DNA from: Paenibacillus artemisiicola | GTDB lineage: Bacteria > Bacillota > Bacilli > Paenibacillales > Paenibacillaceae | Direction of reading: 5' to 3' | Assembly: GCF_017652985.1 (NCBI RefSeq) | Contig: NZ_JAGGDJ010000005.1 | Location: forward strand, 248,001-312,000 | DNA: 64,000 nt | In this document: positions 34,416 to 42,551 of the stretch, in pieces | Layout of the letters: each line of letters begins with the position of its first letter | Position numbering within the stretch: the first letter of the stretch is position 1 | The notes under the pieces: model-generated | Told to the model about the DNA's origin: nothing | Database searches by the model: none | What the model saw: the letters and a program-made list of their open reading frames with translations, nothing else | Program-made: the position numbers and the translations under genes

Positions 34416-35004
34416 ATGGGCGAGATAGGCGTGGTTGAGGCGAGATGAAGGTGACTGGATCACCTACATGAGCGAAATACGGGTGGTTGAGGCGCGATGA
34501 AGGCACTTGCATCGCCTTCATGGGCGAGATAGGCGTGGTTAAGGCGAAATGAAGGTGACTAGGTCGCCTACATGAGCGAAATACGGGTGGTTGAGGCGCG
34601 ATGAAGGCACTTGCATCGCCTTCATGGGCGAGATAGGCGTTGTTGAGGCGCGATGAAGGTGACTGGATCACCTACATGAGCGAAATGCAGGTGTTTGAGG
34701 CGCGATGAAGGTGACTAGATCACCTACATGAGCGAAATGCAGGTGTTTGAGGCGAGATGAAGGTGACTAGGTCACCTACATGAGTGAAATACGGGTGGGT
34801 GAGGCGAGATGAAGGTGACTAGGTCGCCTACATGAGTGAAATACGGGTGGGTGAGGCGAGATGAAGGTGACTGGATCACCTACATGAGCGAGATACAGGT
34901 GTTTGAGGTGGGATGAAGGTGACTGAATCACCCTCATGAGCAAAATGTGCGATGGCAAGGCGGGACGCGGATTGCCGCATCACCCTCATGATCGGGCGGG
35001 CAAG
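34416..35004. repeat. Tandem array of 52-bp hairpin units
   Basis: Eleven units start exactly every 52 bp (34444, 34496, 34548, 34600, 34652, 34704, 34756, 34808, 34860, 34912, 34964), preceded by a half unit at 34416; the last is degenerate. Each regular unit contains a hairpin with arms like ATGAAGGTGA and TCACCTACAT; two B-type units (34496 and 34600) instead pair ATGAAGGC with GCCTTCAT. Because 52 is not a multiple of three, no single protein is encoded. Each unit does read as two short ORFs joined by ATGA overlaps. It fills most of the 846-bp gap between two minus-strand genes; nothing else is visible there. Confidence 0.97.
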
Positions 35005-35047
35005 CGTTCAGCAATGACCCGGCGCAGCATGCACTACTCGCCCACGC

Positions 35048-35095
35048 AAAAAAAAGACCGCCCGCGCCTCTCCATCATGACGCGCGGGCGGTCTT
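35048..35095 (-). terminator. Intrinsic terminator of the YdaT-like gene
   Basis: A 13-bp stem (AAGACCGCCCGCG with CGCGGGCGGTCTT), 16-nt loop, then T8 on the minus strand (partly stem). Confidence 0.9.
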
Positions 35096-35117
35096 CGATT
35101 CTCGCGGATTCAAACGG

Positions 35118-35312
35118 CTAGTGTCCCTTTTTGCGGATTCGCTTGTGCCGGTGCTCGGCCCATTCCTTCGCCTGCGCGGTCGCGATCGAGATCGCGCGGC
35201 CTTCCTCGTAGCCGTCCTCGAGCAGCGCGTTGGCGATGTCGATCGCCTTGTTGCGGACGGGGGAGAGAAAGTTTTTGAGCGAATCCGGGTATTCGTCATG
35301 CGTCCATGGCAT
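35118..35312 (-). CDS. Small YdaT/DUF2188-region-like protein
   Basis: A 64-residue protein. MPWTHDEYPDSLKNFLSPVRNK, the central IDIANALLEDGYEEGRAISIA and AQAKEWAEH resemble small bacillal proteins annotated as YdaT-like. Highly charged and helical, with no membrane segment. AAGGAGG lies nine bases before the ATG, and a strong terminator follows. The role is unknown. Confidence 0.75.
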   Translation of the reverse strand: MPWTHDEYPDSLKNFLSPVRNKAIDIANALLEDGYEEGRAISIATAQAKEWAEHRHKRIRKKGH

Positions 35313-35377
35313 GGGTTCGGCCTCCTTCGCGGCTAGTCTTACGCATCATTAGCCCGATTCCGCCCGCCGCGAAACAG

Positions 35378-36232
35378 CTACCGCCCCGCTCCGCGGCGCT
35401 CGGCCTGCAGCCGCAGGCCGTGCTGCTTCGGCGCGACGCCGACGACTTTTTTGAACAGCCGCGAGAAGTACGCAAGCTCCGGAATGCCGACGCTTTTGCC
35501 GACCTGGCCGACGGTCATCGCGGTCGTCGAGAGCAGACGCTGCGCTTGATCGATCCGGTACTTGATCAAGTATTGCTGCGGCGATTCGCCCGTCGCCTTG
35601 GTGAACTGCTTCGTGAAGTAGGTCCGTTCGAGGCCGACGTAATCGGCGATGTTTTTGATCGAGATCGGGCTTTGGTAGTGGGTTTCGATGAACTGCAGCG
35701 CCTTGCCGACATAGTCCGCGGCATCGGCCTTCGCCGGCATCGCCGGACGCGAAGCGAGATAAGACAGCTCCAGCACCGCGAAAATATCGTACAGCGCGCC
35801 GTGAATCCGCGCCGCGGGGAGATCCCGGCTGGGGTACGCGTGCAGCGTCTCGTTCAAGAGCTCGACGTAGCCGCGGATCGCGTCGCCGCCGTGAACCCGA
35901 CGGACCGGCACGTCATGGGAAATGCCCGCCCGCTGCAGCATTTCCTTGCTCCGCCTGCCGCCGAACGCGAACCAGCAAAAGGTCCACGGGTCGTCCGGGT
36001 CCGTCTCGTAATAGGTGAGCTCGCCCGGGAAAATCGCGAAGATCTCGCCGCCCCCGACCCGGTAACGCCGGCCGTGGCAGTCGAAGAACCCGCTGCCGCC
36101 GATGATGTAATGAATCAAGTACCGGTCGCGGATATGCGGCCCGCAGGTAAAGAATCGTTCGACTACCTCCACCCCGCAATAGTAGAGATCAAGGTCGGAA
36201 ACGATCGACGGCATATGGAAGCTTTCGACTTT
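35378..36232 (-). CDS. AraC-family regulator
   Basis: About 284 residues: an N-terminal cupin sensor (HYIIGGSGFFDCHGRRYRVGGGEIFAIFPGE) and a C-terminal double HTH (SIKNIADYVGLERTYFTKQFTKATG and VGQVGKSVGIPELAYFSRLFKK). I prefer a GTG at 36232, about nine bases after AGGAGG; the ATG at 36241 is only two bases from it. Divergent from a dehydrogenase-isomerase operon, which it probably activates in response to a sugar. Confidence 0.9.
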   Translation of the reverse strand, partial: KVESFHMPSIVSDLDLYYCGVEVVERFFTCGPHIRDRYLIHYIIGGSGFFDCHGRRYRVGGGEIFAIFPGELTYYETDPDDPWTFCWFAFGGRRSKEMLQRAGISHDVPVRRVHGGDAIRGYVELLNETLHAYPSRDLPAARIHGALYDIFAVLELSYLASRPAMPAKADAADYVGKALQFIETHYQSPISIKNIADYVGLERTYFTKQFTKATGESPQQYLIKYRIDQAQRLLSTTAMTVGQVGKSVGIPELAYFSRLFKKVVGVAPKQHGLRLQAERRGAGR

Positions 36233-36301
36233 CACGCACATCCCCTCCTCACCCGAGACTAGCAAACAAACCACATCCGTGCAAGAAAAACGCACAGCAA
36301 T

Positions 36302-36334
36302 TCATAGCGCTTACACCTGCGCCGCGCTTACAAT
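36302..36334 (+). promoter_or_regulatory. Repeated GCGCTTACA half-sites and -10 box
   Basis: GCGCTTACA occurs at 36307-36315 and again at 36324-36332, 17 bp apart. The first is within a 14-bp sequence matching the cre consensus except at two positions; the second overlaps a TACAAT -10 box (36329-36334). CcpA or AraC control of the operon at 36381 is possible. Confidence 0.45.
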
Positions 36335-36380
36335 GGGGGTAACGGTTCCGACTATCACGCAGAAAGCGCAGGTGTTATCC

Positions 36381-37451
36381 ATGCCCCATCAATTGATCGC
36401 GGTGGCGCCCCGCAAAGCGGCGCTGCTCCCTTACGAGGAGACGGCCGGGCTCCGGCCCGGCCACGTGCGGGTCCGCGTCGACTACGCTTCGCCGAAGCAC
36501 GGCTCCGAGCTGGCGGCCTTCCGCGGCGTCAGCCCGTTCGTGACGGATTACTACGACGACGGCTGGCGCGCGTTCCTGCCGCGCGAAGCGGCCGAGCCGC
36601 AGGAGAAATTCGGCGAGTGGAACCTCGGCAACCAATACGTCGGCGTCGTGACGGAGGTCGCTCCGGACGTGAAGCAATTCGCGGTCGGCGACCGCGTATG
36701 CGGCTATTCGGGCATCCGGGAAACGGTCGTCGCCCATCCGGATCACTTGCTGCGCGTGCCGGACGGCATGTCGTGGAAGAGCGCGGTCTGCTACGATCCC
36801 GCCCACTTCGCCCTCGGCGGCATCCGCGACGCGCATATCCGCGTCGGCGACCGCGTGGCGGTGTTCGGGCTCGGCGCGATCGGCCAGCTGGCGGCGCAAA
36901 TGGCGAAGCTCGCGGGCGCGTCCTACGTCGCGGTCGTCGATCCGATCGCGAAGCGCCGCGAGGTCGCCATGCGCGCCGGGGCGGACGTCTGCTACGATCC
37001 GACCGTCGACGACGTCGGCCTGCTGCTCAAGCAGGACACGGAGAAGCTCGGCGTCGACGCCGTCATCGAGACGAGCGCCAATGAATTCGCGCTGCAGCAC
37101 GCGCTGCGCGGGCTGGCGTACGGCGGCGCGATCGCGTTCGTCGGCTGGGCGCGGCCGTTCAAGGGCGGCGGCATGGACTGGGGGCGCGAAGCGCATTTCA
37201 ACAACGCCAAGCTGGTGTTCTCGCGGGCCTGCAGCGAGCCGAATCCGGATCACCCGCGCTGGGATTTCAAGCGCATCCGCGAAGCCAGCTGGAACCTGCT
37301 CGCCGCGGGCAAGATCGACTGCGAGGCAATCATCAACCCCGTCGTGCCGTTCGGGCAGGCGGCGGAAGCGTACGAGACTTACGTCGATCAACAACCGGAA
37401 GCAAGCATCAAGCTCGGCGTTTCGTTAACGGGAGAGGGGCTGTCGCAATGA
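36381..37451 (+). CDS. MDR-superfamily (zinc-type alcohol/polyol) dehydrogenase
   Basis: A 356-residue medium-chain dehydrogenase: a GroES-like domain (GHVRVRVDYASPKHGSEL, QFAVGDRV) and a Rossmann domain with GLGAIGQLAAQMAKLAG. The usual catalytic Cys/GHE zinc site is not obvious, so it may be a non-canonical member of the sorbitol/threonine dehydrogenase group. The ATG at 36381 follows a weak AGGTG. Its stop overlaps the isomerase start (ATGA), so both are probably needed in one catabolic route. Confidence 0.85.
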   Translation: MPHQLIAVAPRKAALLPYEETAGLRPGHVRVRVDYASPKHGSELAAFRGVSPFVTDYYDDGWRAFLPREAAEPQEKFGEWNLGNQYVGVVTEVAPDVKQFAVGDRVCGYSGIRETVVAHPDHLLRVPDGMSWKSAVCYDPAHFALGGIRDAHIRVGDRVAVFGLGAIGQLAAQMAKLAGASYVAVVDPIAKRREVAMRAGADVCYDPTVDDVGLLLKQDTEKLGVDAVIETSANEFALQHALRGLAYGGAIAFVGWARPFKGGGMDWGREAHFNNAKLVFSRACSEPNPDHPRWDFKRIREASWNLLAAGKIDCEAIINPVVPFGQAAEAYETYVDQQPEASIKLGVSLTGEGLSQ

Positions 37452-38209
37452 TTTTCTCGCCATCCTTGGATGCGATATTCAGCAAGACGAATTTGACGTT
37501 TCCCGAGCGCGTGGAACGGACGCGGGAATTGGGCTTTACCGCATTTGAGTTTTGGGGCTGGGGCGGCAAGGACCTGGAGGCGCTCGCCGCCCAGAAGGAC
37601 CGGCTCGGCCTGCGCGTCGGCTCGTTCTGCACGAAGCACGGCAACCTCGTCGATCCCGCGCAGCGCGGCCGGTTCATCGACGGCTTGGCCGAAAGCCTAG
37701 CGGCGGCCAAGCGGCTGGACTGCGCGTACCTGATCGCGACGGTCGGCGACGCCCGCGAAGGCGTCGCCCGCGCGGAACAGCACGACAGCATCGTCGACGG
37801 GCTGAAGGCCGCCGCGCCTCTGCTGGAGGAAGCGGGCGTCACGCTCGTCGTCGAGCCGCTGAACGAGCTGGTCGACCACCGCGGCTACTACCTTGTCCGT
37901 TCCGACGAGGCGTTCGCGATCATCGACAAGGTCGGCAGCCCGAACGTGAAGGTGCTCTTCGACGTCTACCATCAGCAGATTTCCGAAGGCAATCTGATCC
38001 CGACGATCCGGGCGAACATCGGGCGGATCGGCTACTTCCACATCGCCGACCACCCGGGCCGCCACGAGATCGGCACGGGGGAGATCCATTACCGCAACGT
38101 GCTGAACGCCATTCGCGACGCCGGCTATGCCGGTTTGATCGGGTTGGAATACTTCCCCGAACGCGGCGTCGACGAAGGCCTGACGGCGTTCCTGAAGGAA
38201 TTCGCCTGA
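37448..38209 (+). CDS. Hydroxypyruvate isomerase-like sugar isomerase (TIM barrel)
   Basis: A 253-residue AP-endonuclease-2-type barrel. The segments FEFWGWGGKDLEAL, VEPLNELVDHRGYYL, VLFDVYHQQISEGNL, HIADHPGRHEIGTGEI and GLEYFPE match the hydroxypyruvate isomerase group, with candidate Glu/Asp/His metal ligands in place. Related barrels also act in keto-acid decarboxylation. Coupled to the upstream dehydrogenase and closed by a terminator. The precise substrate is undecided. Confidence 0.87.
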   Translation: MIFSPSLDAIFSKTNLTFPERVERTRELGFTAFEFWGWGGKDLEALAAQKDRLGLRVGSFCTKHGNLVDPAQRGRFIDGLAESLAAAKRLDCAYLIATVGDAREGVARAEQHDSIVDGLKAAAPLLEEAGVTLVVEPLNELVDHRGYYLVRSDEAFAIIDKVGSPNVKVLFDVYHQQISEGNLIPTIRANIGRIGYFHIADHPGRHEIGTGEIHYRNVLNAIRDAGYAGLIGLEYFPERGVDEGLTAFLKEFA

Positions 38210-38237
38210 CGGGCAGGCATACGCCCGGCAATAAAGC

Positions 38238-38271
38238 GCCGCTCTCGGATCCGATCCGGGAGCGGCTTTTT
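38238..38271 (+). terminator. Intrinsic terminator of the dehydrogenase-isomerase operon
   Basis: A 13-bp stem (GCCGCTCTCGGAT with ATCCGGGAGCGGC, one wobble), CCG loop, T5. Confidence 0.88.
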
Positions 38272-38355
38272 CGTCCGCGCGCGGCACCGCGCTCCTCCGC
38301 TTTCCAGCATTTGCCGCATAAGGTACACTAAGAGCAGCAAAGGGGCGATGACGGC

Positions 38356-39018
38356 ATGAAAATCAAAGTGCTGATCGCGGACGACAACTCGTTCATCCGC
38401 GAAGGCATGCGCATCATATTGAACACGTTCGAGGAGTTCGAGGTGCTCGGCGCCGTCGAGGACGGACGTCAGGCGGTAGCGTACTGCCGCGAAAACGAGG
38501 TGGACGTGGCGCTGCTCGACGTGCGGATGCCGAACATGAACGGCGTCGAGGCGACGCGCCTCATTACGGAGCAGACCGGCACGAAGCCGCTCATCCTGAC
38601 GACCTTCGACGACGACGAATACATCGTCGAGGCGATCCGCTGCGGCGCGAAGGGGTATCTGCTGAAGAACAACGACCCGGAACGGATTCGCGACGCGATC
38701 AAGAGCGTCTATCACGGCAACAACGTGCTGCAGGACATCATTCTCGACAAACTCAAGCCCGCGATCGGCGCCCCGGCAGCCGCATCCGCGGCGCAGCCCG
38801 CTTCCGGAGAAACGCCGATCGACCTCTCCCCGTTCACGGAGCGCGAGATCGAGGTGATGCGCTTGATCGCGAAGGGCTACGCCAACAAGGAAATTTCGAA
38901 GGAGCTGTTCATCTCCGAAGGGACGACGGCCAACTACATCACCTCGATCCTGAACAAAACGTCCCTGGAGCACCGGACGCAGATCGCCATCTACTACTTG
39001 ACGGGCAAAACCCGCTAG
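38356..39018 (+). CDS. NarL/LuxR-family response regulator (LnrK-like)
   Basis: A 220-residue response regulator: a receiver domain with the phosphoacceptor Asp55 (LLDVRMPN), acidic pair Asp9/Asp10 and Lys near 103, an Ala/Pro linker, and a C-terminal LuxR HTH (TEREIEVMRLIAKGYANKEI). It partners the sensor kinase encoded 27 bp downstream and, by analogy with the Bacillus Lnr system, probably activates the ABC transporter genes that follow. Confidence 0.92.
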   Translation: MKIKVLIADDNSFIREGMRIILNTFEEFEVLGAVEDGRQAVAYCRENEVDVALLDVRMPNMNGVEATRLITEQTGTKPLILTTFDDDEYIVEAIRCGAKGYLLKNNDPERIRDAIKSVYHGNNVLQDIILDKLKPAIGAPAAASAAQPASGETPIDLSPFTEREIEVMRLIAKGYANKEISKELFISEGTTANYITSILNKTSLEHRTQIAIYYLTGKTR

Positions 39019-39044
39019 CCGCTATCCGAAGGAGGCCCGTCCCC

Positions 39045-40163
39045 GTGGAAGTATGGACCGTCGGCAACAAGACGATCGTTTGGCTTTACGTCATCGCGCT
39101 GGCCTACTTCGTCCGCCCGCAGGCACCGAAGCTGCTCGTGCTTTATTTGCTGCTCTATCTGATCGTGAACCTGATCCTGCATATCGCGAAGCCCGCGCCC
39201 GCCAAGCAGGGGCTCGCGGTCGCGACGGTGCTGTACGTGCTGCTGTGCGGCGCGTACGTGCAGCCGGAATTGCTGCTGCTGCTGCCGCCCAGCCTGCTCG
39301 AGCTCGCGTCCTTCCGGCTCCGGCGGCACCGCTTCGCGCTCGTGCCGGTGCTCGCGCCGATGCTGTTCCTGCCCGCGTCCCTGCTGCTGCATTACGCCTT
39401 CATCGCCGTGTTCGTCTTCTTCAATTACGCGATCGTGAAGCGGTACATGAACCGGACGAACGCGCAGGAGGATGAGCTCGAGCGGTCGCGCCGCCGGCAG
39501 CAGGAGCTCGGACGCCGGCTGAACGACAACGCCGGCTTCGCGCAGGCGAGCGAGTACTTGGCCAAGCTGGAGGAGCGCAACCGGGTGGCGCAGGAGATTC
39601 ACGACGGCATCGGACATGCCATCACCGGCGGGCTCATCCAGATGGAAGCGGCCCGCCTGACGCTGCGGCGCGATCCCGAAGGGGCGGAAGCGCTGCTGAA
39701 CAACGCCATCGCGATCTCCAAGGAAGGCATCGAGCAGATCCGGCGCACGCTCAAGGACTTGAAGCCGCCCGTGGAGCAGCTGGGCCTGATCCGGCTGCGC
39801 TCCGCCGTGGAAGCGTTCGGCGGCAAGTCGGACCTGCTGACGACGGTCGTGCACGAAGGCGACATGGAAGCGATCACGCCGCTGCAGTGGAAAATCATCC
39901 ACGAGAACGTAATGGAGGCGCTCACGAACGCGGCCAAGTACGCGAACGCGTCGGCCGTTCACGTGGAGGTGCGGGTGCTGAACCGCTTCGTCAAAGCCGT
40001 CGTGTCCGACAACGGCCAAGGCGCGGCCAAGGTGGTCAAAGGCATGGGGCTCATCGGCATGGAGGAGCGGACGGCCGTCGCGAACGGAACGGTGACGGCC
40101 GACGGCTCGCGGGGCTTCGCCGTGACGACGCTCATGCCGCGGCCGACGCCGGGCGGGCCGTAA
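39045..40163 (+). CDS. HisKA_3-type sensor histidine kinase (LnrJ-like)
   Basis: A 372-residue kinase. The N-terminal 140 residues form about five closely spaced helices with almost no extracellular domain, as in intramembrane-sensing kinases. A coiled coil leads to the phosphoacceptor His186 in RVAQEIHDGIGH, and an HATPase domain shows NVMEALTNAAKYA and DNGQGA. The start is a GTG at 39045 after AAGGAGG. It probably senses a membrane-active compound and signals to the upstream-encoded regulator. Confidence 0.9.
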   Translation: MEVWTVGNKTIVWLYVIALAYFVRPQAPKLLVLYLLLYLIVNLILHIAKPAPAKQGLAVATVLYVLLCGAYVQPELLLLLPPSLLELASFRLRRHRFALVPVLAPMLFLPASLLLHYAFIAVFVFFNYAIVKRYMNRTNAQEDELERSRRRQQELGRRLNDNAGFAQASEYLAKLEERNRVAQEIHDGIGHAITGGLIQMEAARLTLRRDPEGAEALLNNAIAISKEGIEQIRRTLKDLKPPVEQLGLIRLRSAVEAFGGKSDLLTTVVHEGDMEAITPLQWKIIHENVMEALTNAAKYANASAVHVEVRVLNRFVKAVVSDNGQGAAKVVKGMGLIGMEERTAVANGTVTADGSRGFAVTTLMPRPTPGGP

Positions 40164-40194
40164 CCGGCGCCGCGCCGAGACCTGAACTGACCGG

Positions 40195-40314
40195 CCTGCT
40201 CCCGCAAGGGCCGCGCTGCTCCCGCCAAGGCCGGGCGCCTCCCGCCAAAGCCGAGCGTCTCGCGCCAAGGCCGCGCGCTTCCGGCTAGGCCCAAGCGACT
40301 TGGGCCAGGGCCGC
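40195..40314. repeat. Degenerate 20-bp tandem repeat
   Basis: Six GC-rich units with an exact 20-bp period after the kinase stop; the core CCCGC(C/A)AAGG recurs at 40201, 40221, 40241, 40261, 40281 and 40301 with increasing divergence. No coding frame or stable hairpin explains it. Confidence 0.85.
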
Positions 40315-40390
40315 GCCATGAATACGGCCATGAACATTTCAATGCCCCGGCCGATGGGCGCAGGCGCAAGAATATGAGATTTCCCATGGG

Positions 40391-40435
40391 AACGAGATGA
40401 ACTTATGCACTGACATAAGGGCGTCTCGTTTTTTT
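40391..40435 (+). terminator. Two-tier intrinsic terminator before the ABC genes
   Basis: Outer stem AACGAGATG/CGTCTCGTT and inner stem CTTATG/CATAAG with a CACTGA loop, followed by T5. It lies downstream of the kinase and about 40 bp before the ATPase gene, so it either ends the regulator transcript or acts as an attenuator. Confidence 0.8.
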
Positions 40436-40440
40436 ATACT
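40410..40440 (+). promoter_or_regulatory. Possible promoter of the ABC genes inside the terminator
   Basis: CTGACA (40410-40415), a 19-bp spacer, TATACT (40435-40440). The -35 is within the hairpin and the -10 overlaps its T tract. The long spacer suggests activation by the response regulator. Confidence 0.4.
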
Positions 40441-40475
40441 GAGGATACAAGATCAACGAAAGCGAGTTGAAGAAC

Positions 40476-41411
40476 ATGAACGTGTTGGATATTCGGGGAC
40501 TGACGAAGAAGTTCGGCGATTTCGTCGCGGTGGACAATATATCGCTGAAGGTGCGCGAAGGCGAAATTTTCGGCTTTCTCGGCGCGAACGGGGCGGGCAA
40601 GAGCACGACGATCAATATGATCTGCACGCTGCTGCAGCCGAGCGGCGGCGAGATCCGCATCCTGGACCGGGACATCAAGGCGCAGCCCCGCTTCGCCAAG
40701 CAAAGCCTTGGCATCGTGCCGCAGGACCTGGCGATCTACGAGGACCTGACGGCCTACGAGAACGTGAGCTTCTTCGCCGGCCTCTACGGGCTGCGCGGCG
40801 GACGGCTGAAGGAGCGGTCGGAGGAAGCGTTGGCGTTCGTCGGGCTCGCCGACAAGGCGAAGAGCTACCCGAAGAACTTCTCCGGCGGAATGAAGCGCCG
40901 GCTGAACATCGCCTGCGCCATCGCGCACAAGCCGAAGCTGATCATCATGGACGAACCGACGGTCGGCATCGATCCGCAGTCGCGCAATTACATCCTGGCT
41001 TCGGTGCGGAAGCTGAACGAATCGGGCTGCACGATCATTTACACGAGCCACTACATGGAGGAAGTCGAAGAGATCTGCTCGCGGATCGCGATCGTGGACC
41101 ATGGCAAAATCATCGCCGAAGGCACGAAGGAGCAGCTGACGGCGACGATCACGGACACGAAGGACATCGTCATCGAGCTGAAGAGCGCGGCCGGCGGCGA
41201 AGGCGAGACGCTTGCCGGGCTGCCCGGCGTCCGCAAGGTCAGCCAGGAAGAGAACGTCATCCGCGTCCACAGCGACGCGTCGGTCGACAATTTGAACCGC
41301 ATCCTGAAGCGCCTGATGGACGGCGAATCCGAGATCCGCACGGTCGAGGAGCGCGAGCCGAACCTCGAGACGGTGTTTCTGACGCTGACCGGGCGCAATT
41401 TGCGGGACTGA
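40476..41411 (+). CDS. ABC transporter ATP-binding protein (LnrL-like)
   Basis: About 311 residues. Walker [10 protein letters not shown], signature [13 protein letters not shown], Walker [14 protein letters not shown] and the H-loop in YTSHYMEE are intact. It is a DrrA/LnrL-type multidrug ATPase with the usual C-terminal extension. The ATG at 40476 is preferred over an in-frame TTG at 40467; the ribosome site is weak. It drives export by the two ABC-2 permeases encoded downstream. Confidence 0.93.
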   Translation: MNVLDIRGLTKKFGDFVAVDNISLKVREGEIFGFLGANGAGKSTTINMICTLLQPSGGEIRILDRDIKAQPRFAKQSLGIVPQDLAIYEDLTAYENVSFFAGLYGLRGGRLKERSEEALAFVGLADKAKSYPKNFSGGMKRRLNIACAIAHKPKLIIMDEPTVGIDPQSRNYILASVRKLNESGCTIIYTSHYMEEVEEICSRIAIVDHGKIIAEGTKEQLTATITDTKDIVIELKSAAGGEGETLAGLPGVRKVSQEENVIRVHSDASVDNLNRILKRLMDGESEIRTVEEREPNLETVFLTLTGRNLRD

Positions 41412-41434
41412 CGGGGGAGAAAGGAGGGATACGC

Positions 41435-42550
41435 ATGATTACCTGGTTGATGACGGTCAAGGAAATCAAGCAGCACTTCCGGGACTACCGGACGTTTATT
41501 TTCATGCTCGGCTTTCCGATCGTGCTGATGCTCGTGCTCGGCATTACGCTGACGAACGCCTTCGTCACCGAGCTGGAGCTGAGCGACATCAAGGTGGCGG
41601 TGCACGACGCGAGCAGCGGCGACTTGTCGCAGGCGTTCGGCGGCTTCGAGAAGCAGCTGGCGAGCACCGGCATCGCGTTCGTGCCGCTGAAGGACGGCGA
41701 GAACGGGCGCGCCGCGGTCGAGGATAATCAGTATACGGCGTACGTCGAGGTGACGGACGCCGGCATCTCGCAGTACGGCAGCAGCCGCGACACCGTCGAA
41801 AGCGGCATCGTGCAGGGGATGCTGAACGCGTTCGCGGACAAATACAACGCCGCCGCGGCCGTCGCGCGGACGGACCCGGCGAAGGTCGGAGAGCTGCTTG
41901 CGGATGCGGACGGCGGAAGCTATCTGAAGGACGAGTCGATCGCGGCCGACCGCACGCCGGGCTCCATGGATTATTACGCGCTGTCGATGACGGTCATGGT
42001 CGGCCTCTGGGGCGCGATGTCCGCGGGCGGCCTGCTGCGCTCGGAGGCCGTGCGCGGCACGGGCATCCGGCTCGTATCGGCGCCGATCCGGCGCGGCGAG
42101 ATTTACGTCGGCAAGGTGCTCGGCAACGTCGTATCGAACTCGCTCTGCATCCTGGCCATCATTTTCTTCAGCAAATGGGTGTTCAAGGCGTATTGGGGCG
42201 CGCATCTGCCGCTCGTCATCGGCGTGCTGGTCTGCGAGATCATCATGTCGACGAGCCTCGGGATCGCGGCCAACGAATTATTCAAGAACGGCGGAGGACG
42301 CGGCGTGGTGATGCTGATCGTGCAGGTGGGCTCCTTCCTCGGGGGCGCGTACTTCCCCGTGAACGAATCCGGCGTCATGGGCCTCGTCGCCTGGGCGTCC
42401 CCTATTCGCTGGGGCAACGCGGCGCTGACCCAAATCATCTACGCCGGCCATACGGCGGCCGCCTGGTCCGCCATCGGGTTGTATCTGGGCGCGGCGCTGC
42501 TGCTCCTCGGAGCTACGGCCGCCGTCCGCCGGACAAGGGAGGGCTTCTAA
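41435..42550 (+). CDS. ABC-2 type permease (LnrM-like)
   Basis: A 371-residue ABC-2 permease: one N-terminal helix (FIFMLGFPIVLMLVLGITL), an extracellular domain of about 150 residues, then five or six helices (GGAYFPVNESGVMGLVAWASP). The ATG at 41435 follows AAGGAGGG. One of two permeases of an LnrLMN-type exporter that in Bacillus protects against polyene-type membrane-active compounds. Confidence 0.9.
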   Translation: MITWLMTVKEIKQHFRDYRTFIFMLGFPIVLMLVLGITLTNAFVTELELSDIKVAVHDASSGDLSQAFGGFEKQLASTGIAFVPLKDGENGRAAVEDNQYTAYVEVTDAGISQYGSSRDTVESGIVQGMLNAFADKYNAAAAVARTDPAKVGELLADADGGSYLKDESIAADRTPGSMDYYALSMTVMVGLWGAMSAGGLLRSEAVRGTGIRLVSAPIRRGEIYVGKVLGNVVSNSLCILAIIFFSKWVFKAYWGAHLPLVIGVLVCEIIMSTSLGIAANELFKNGGGRGVVMLIVQVGSFLGGAYFPVNESGVMGLVAWASPIRWGNAALTQIIYAGHTAAAWSAIGLYLGAALLLLGATAAVRRTREGF

Positions 42551-42551
42551 G

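Noticed and set aside
34300..34671. 123-residue minus-strand frame in the repeat array
   Set aside because: The 52-bp period shifts the frame in every unit, so the predicted protein is not a repeat protein but a composite of different frames. No ribosome site.
34416..35004. CRISPR array
   Set aside because: The whole 52-bp unit is conserved with no unique spacers, and no cas genes are near. It is a tandem repeat.
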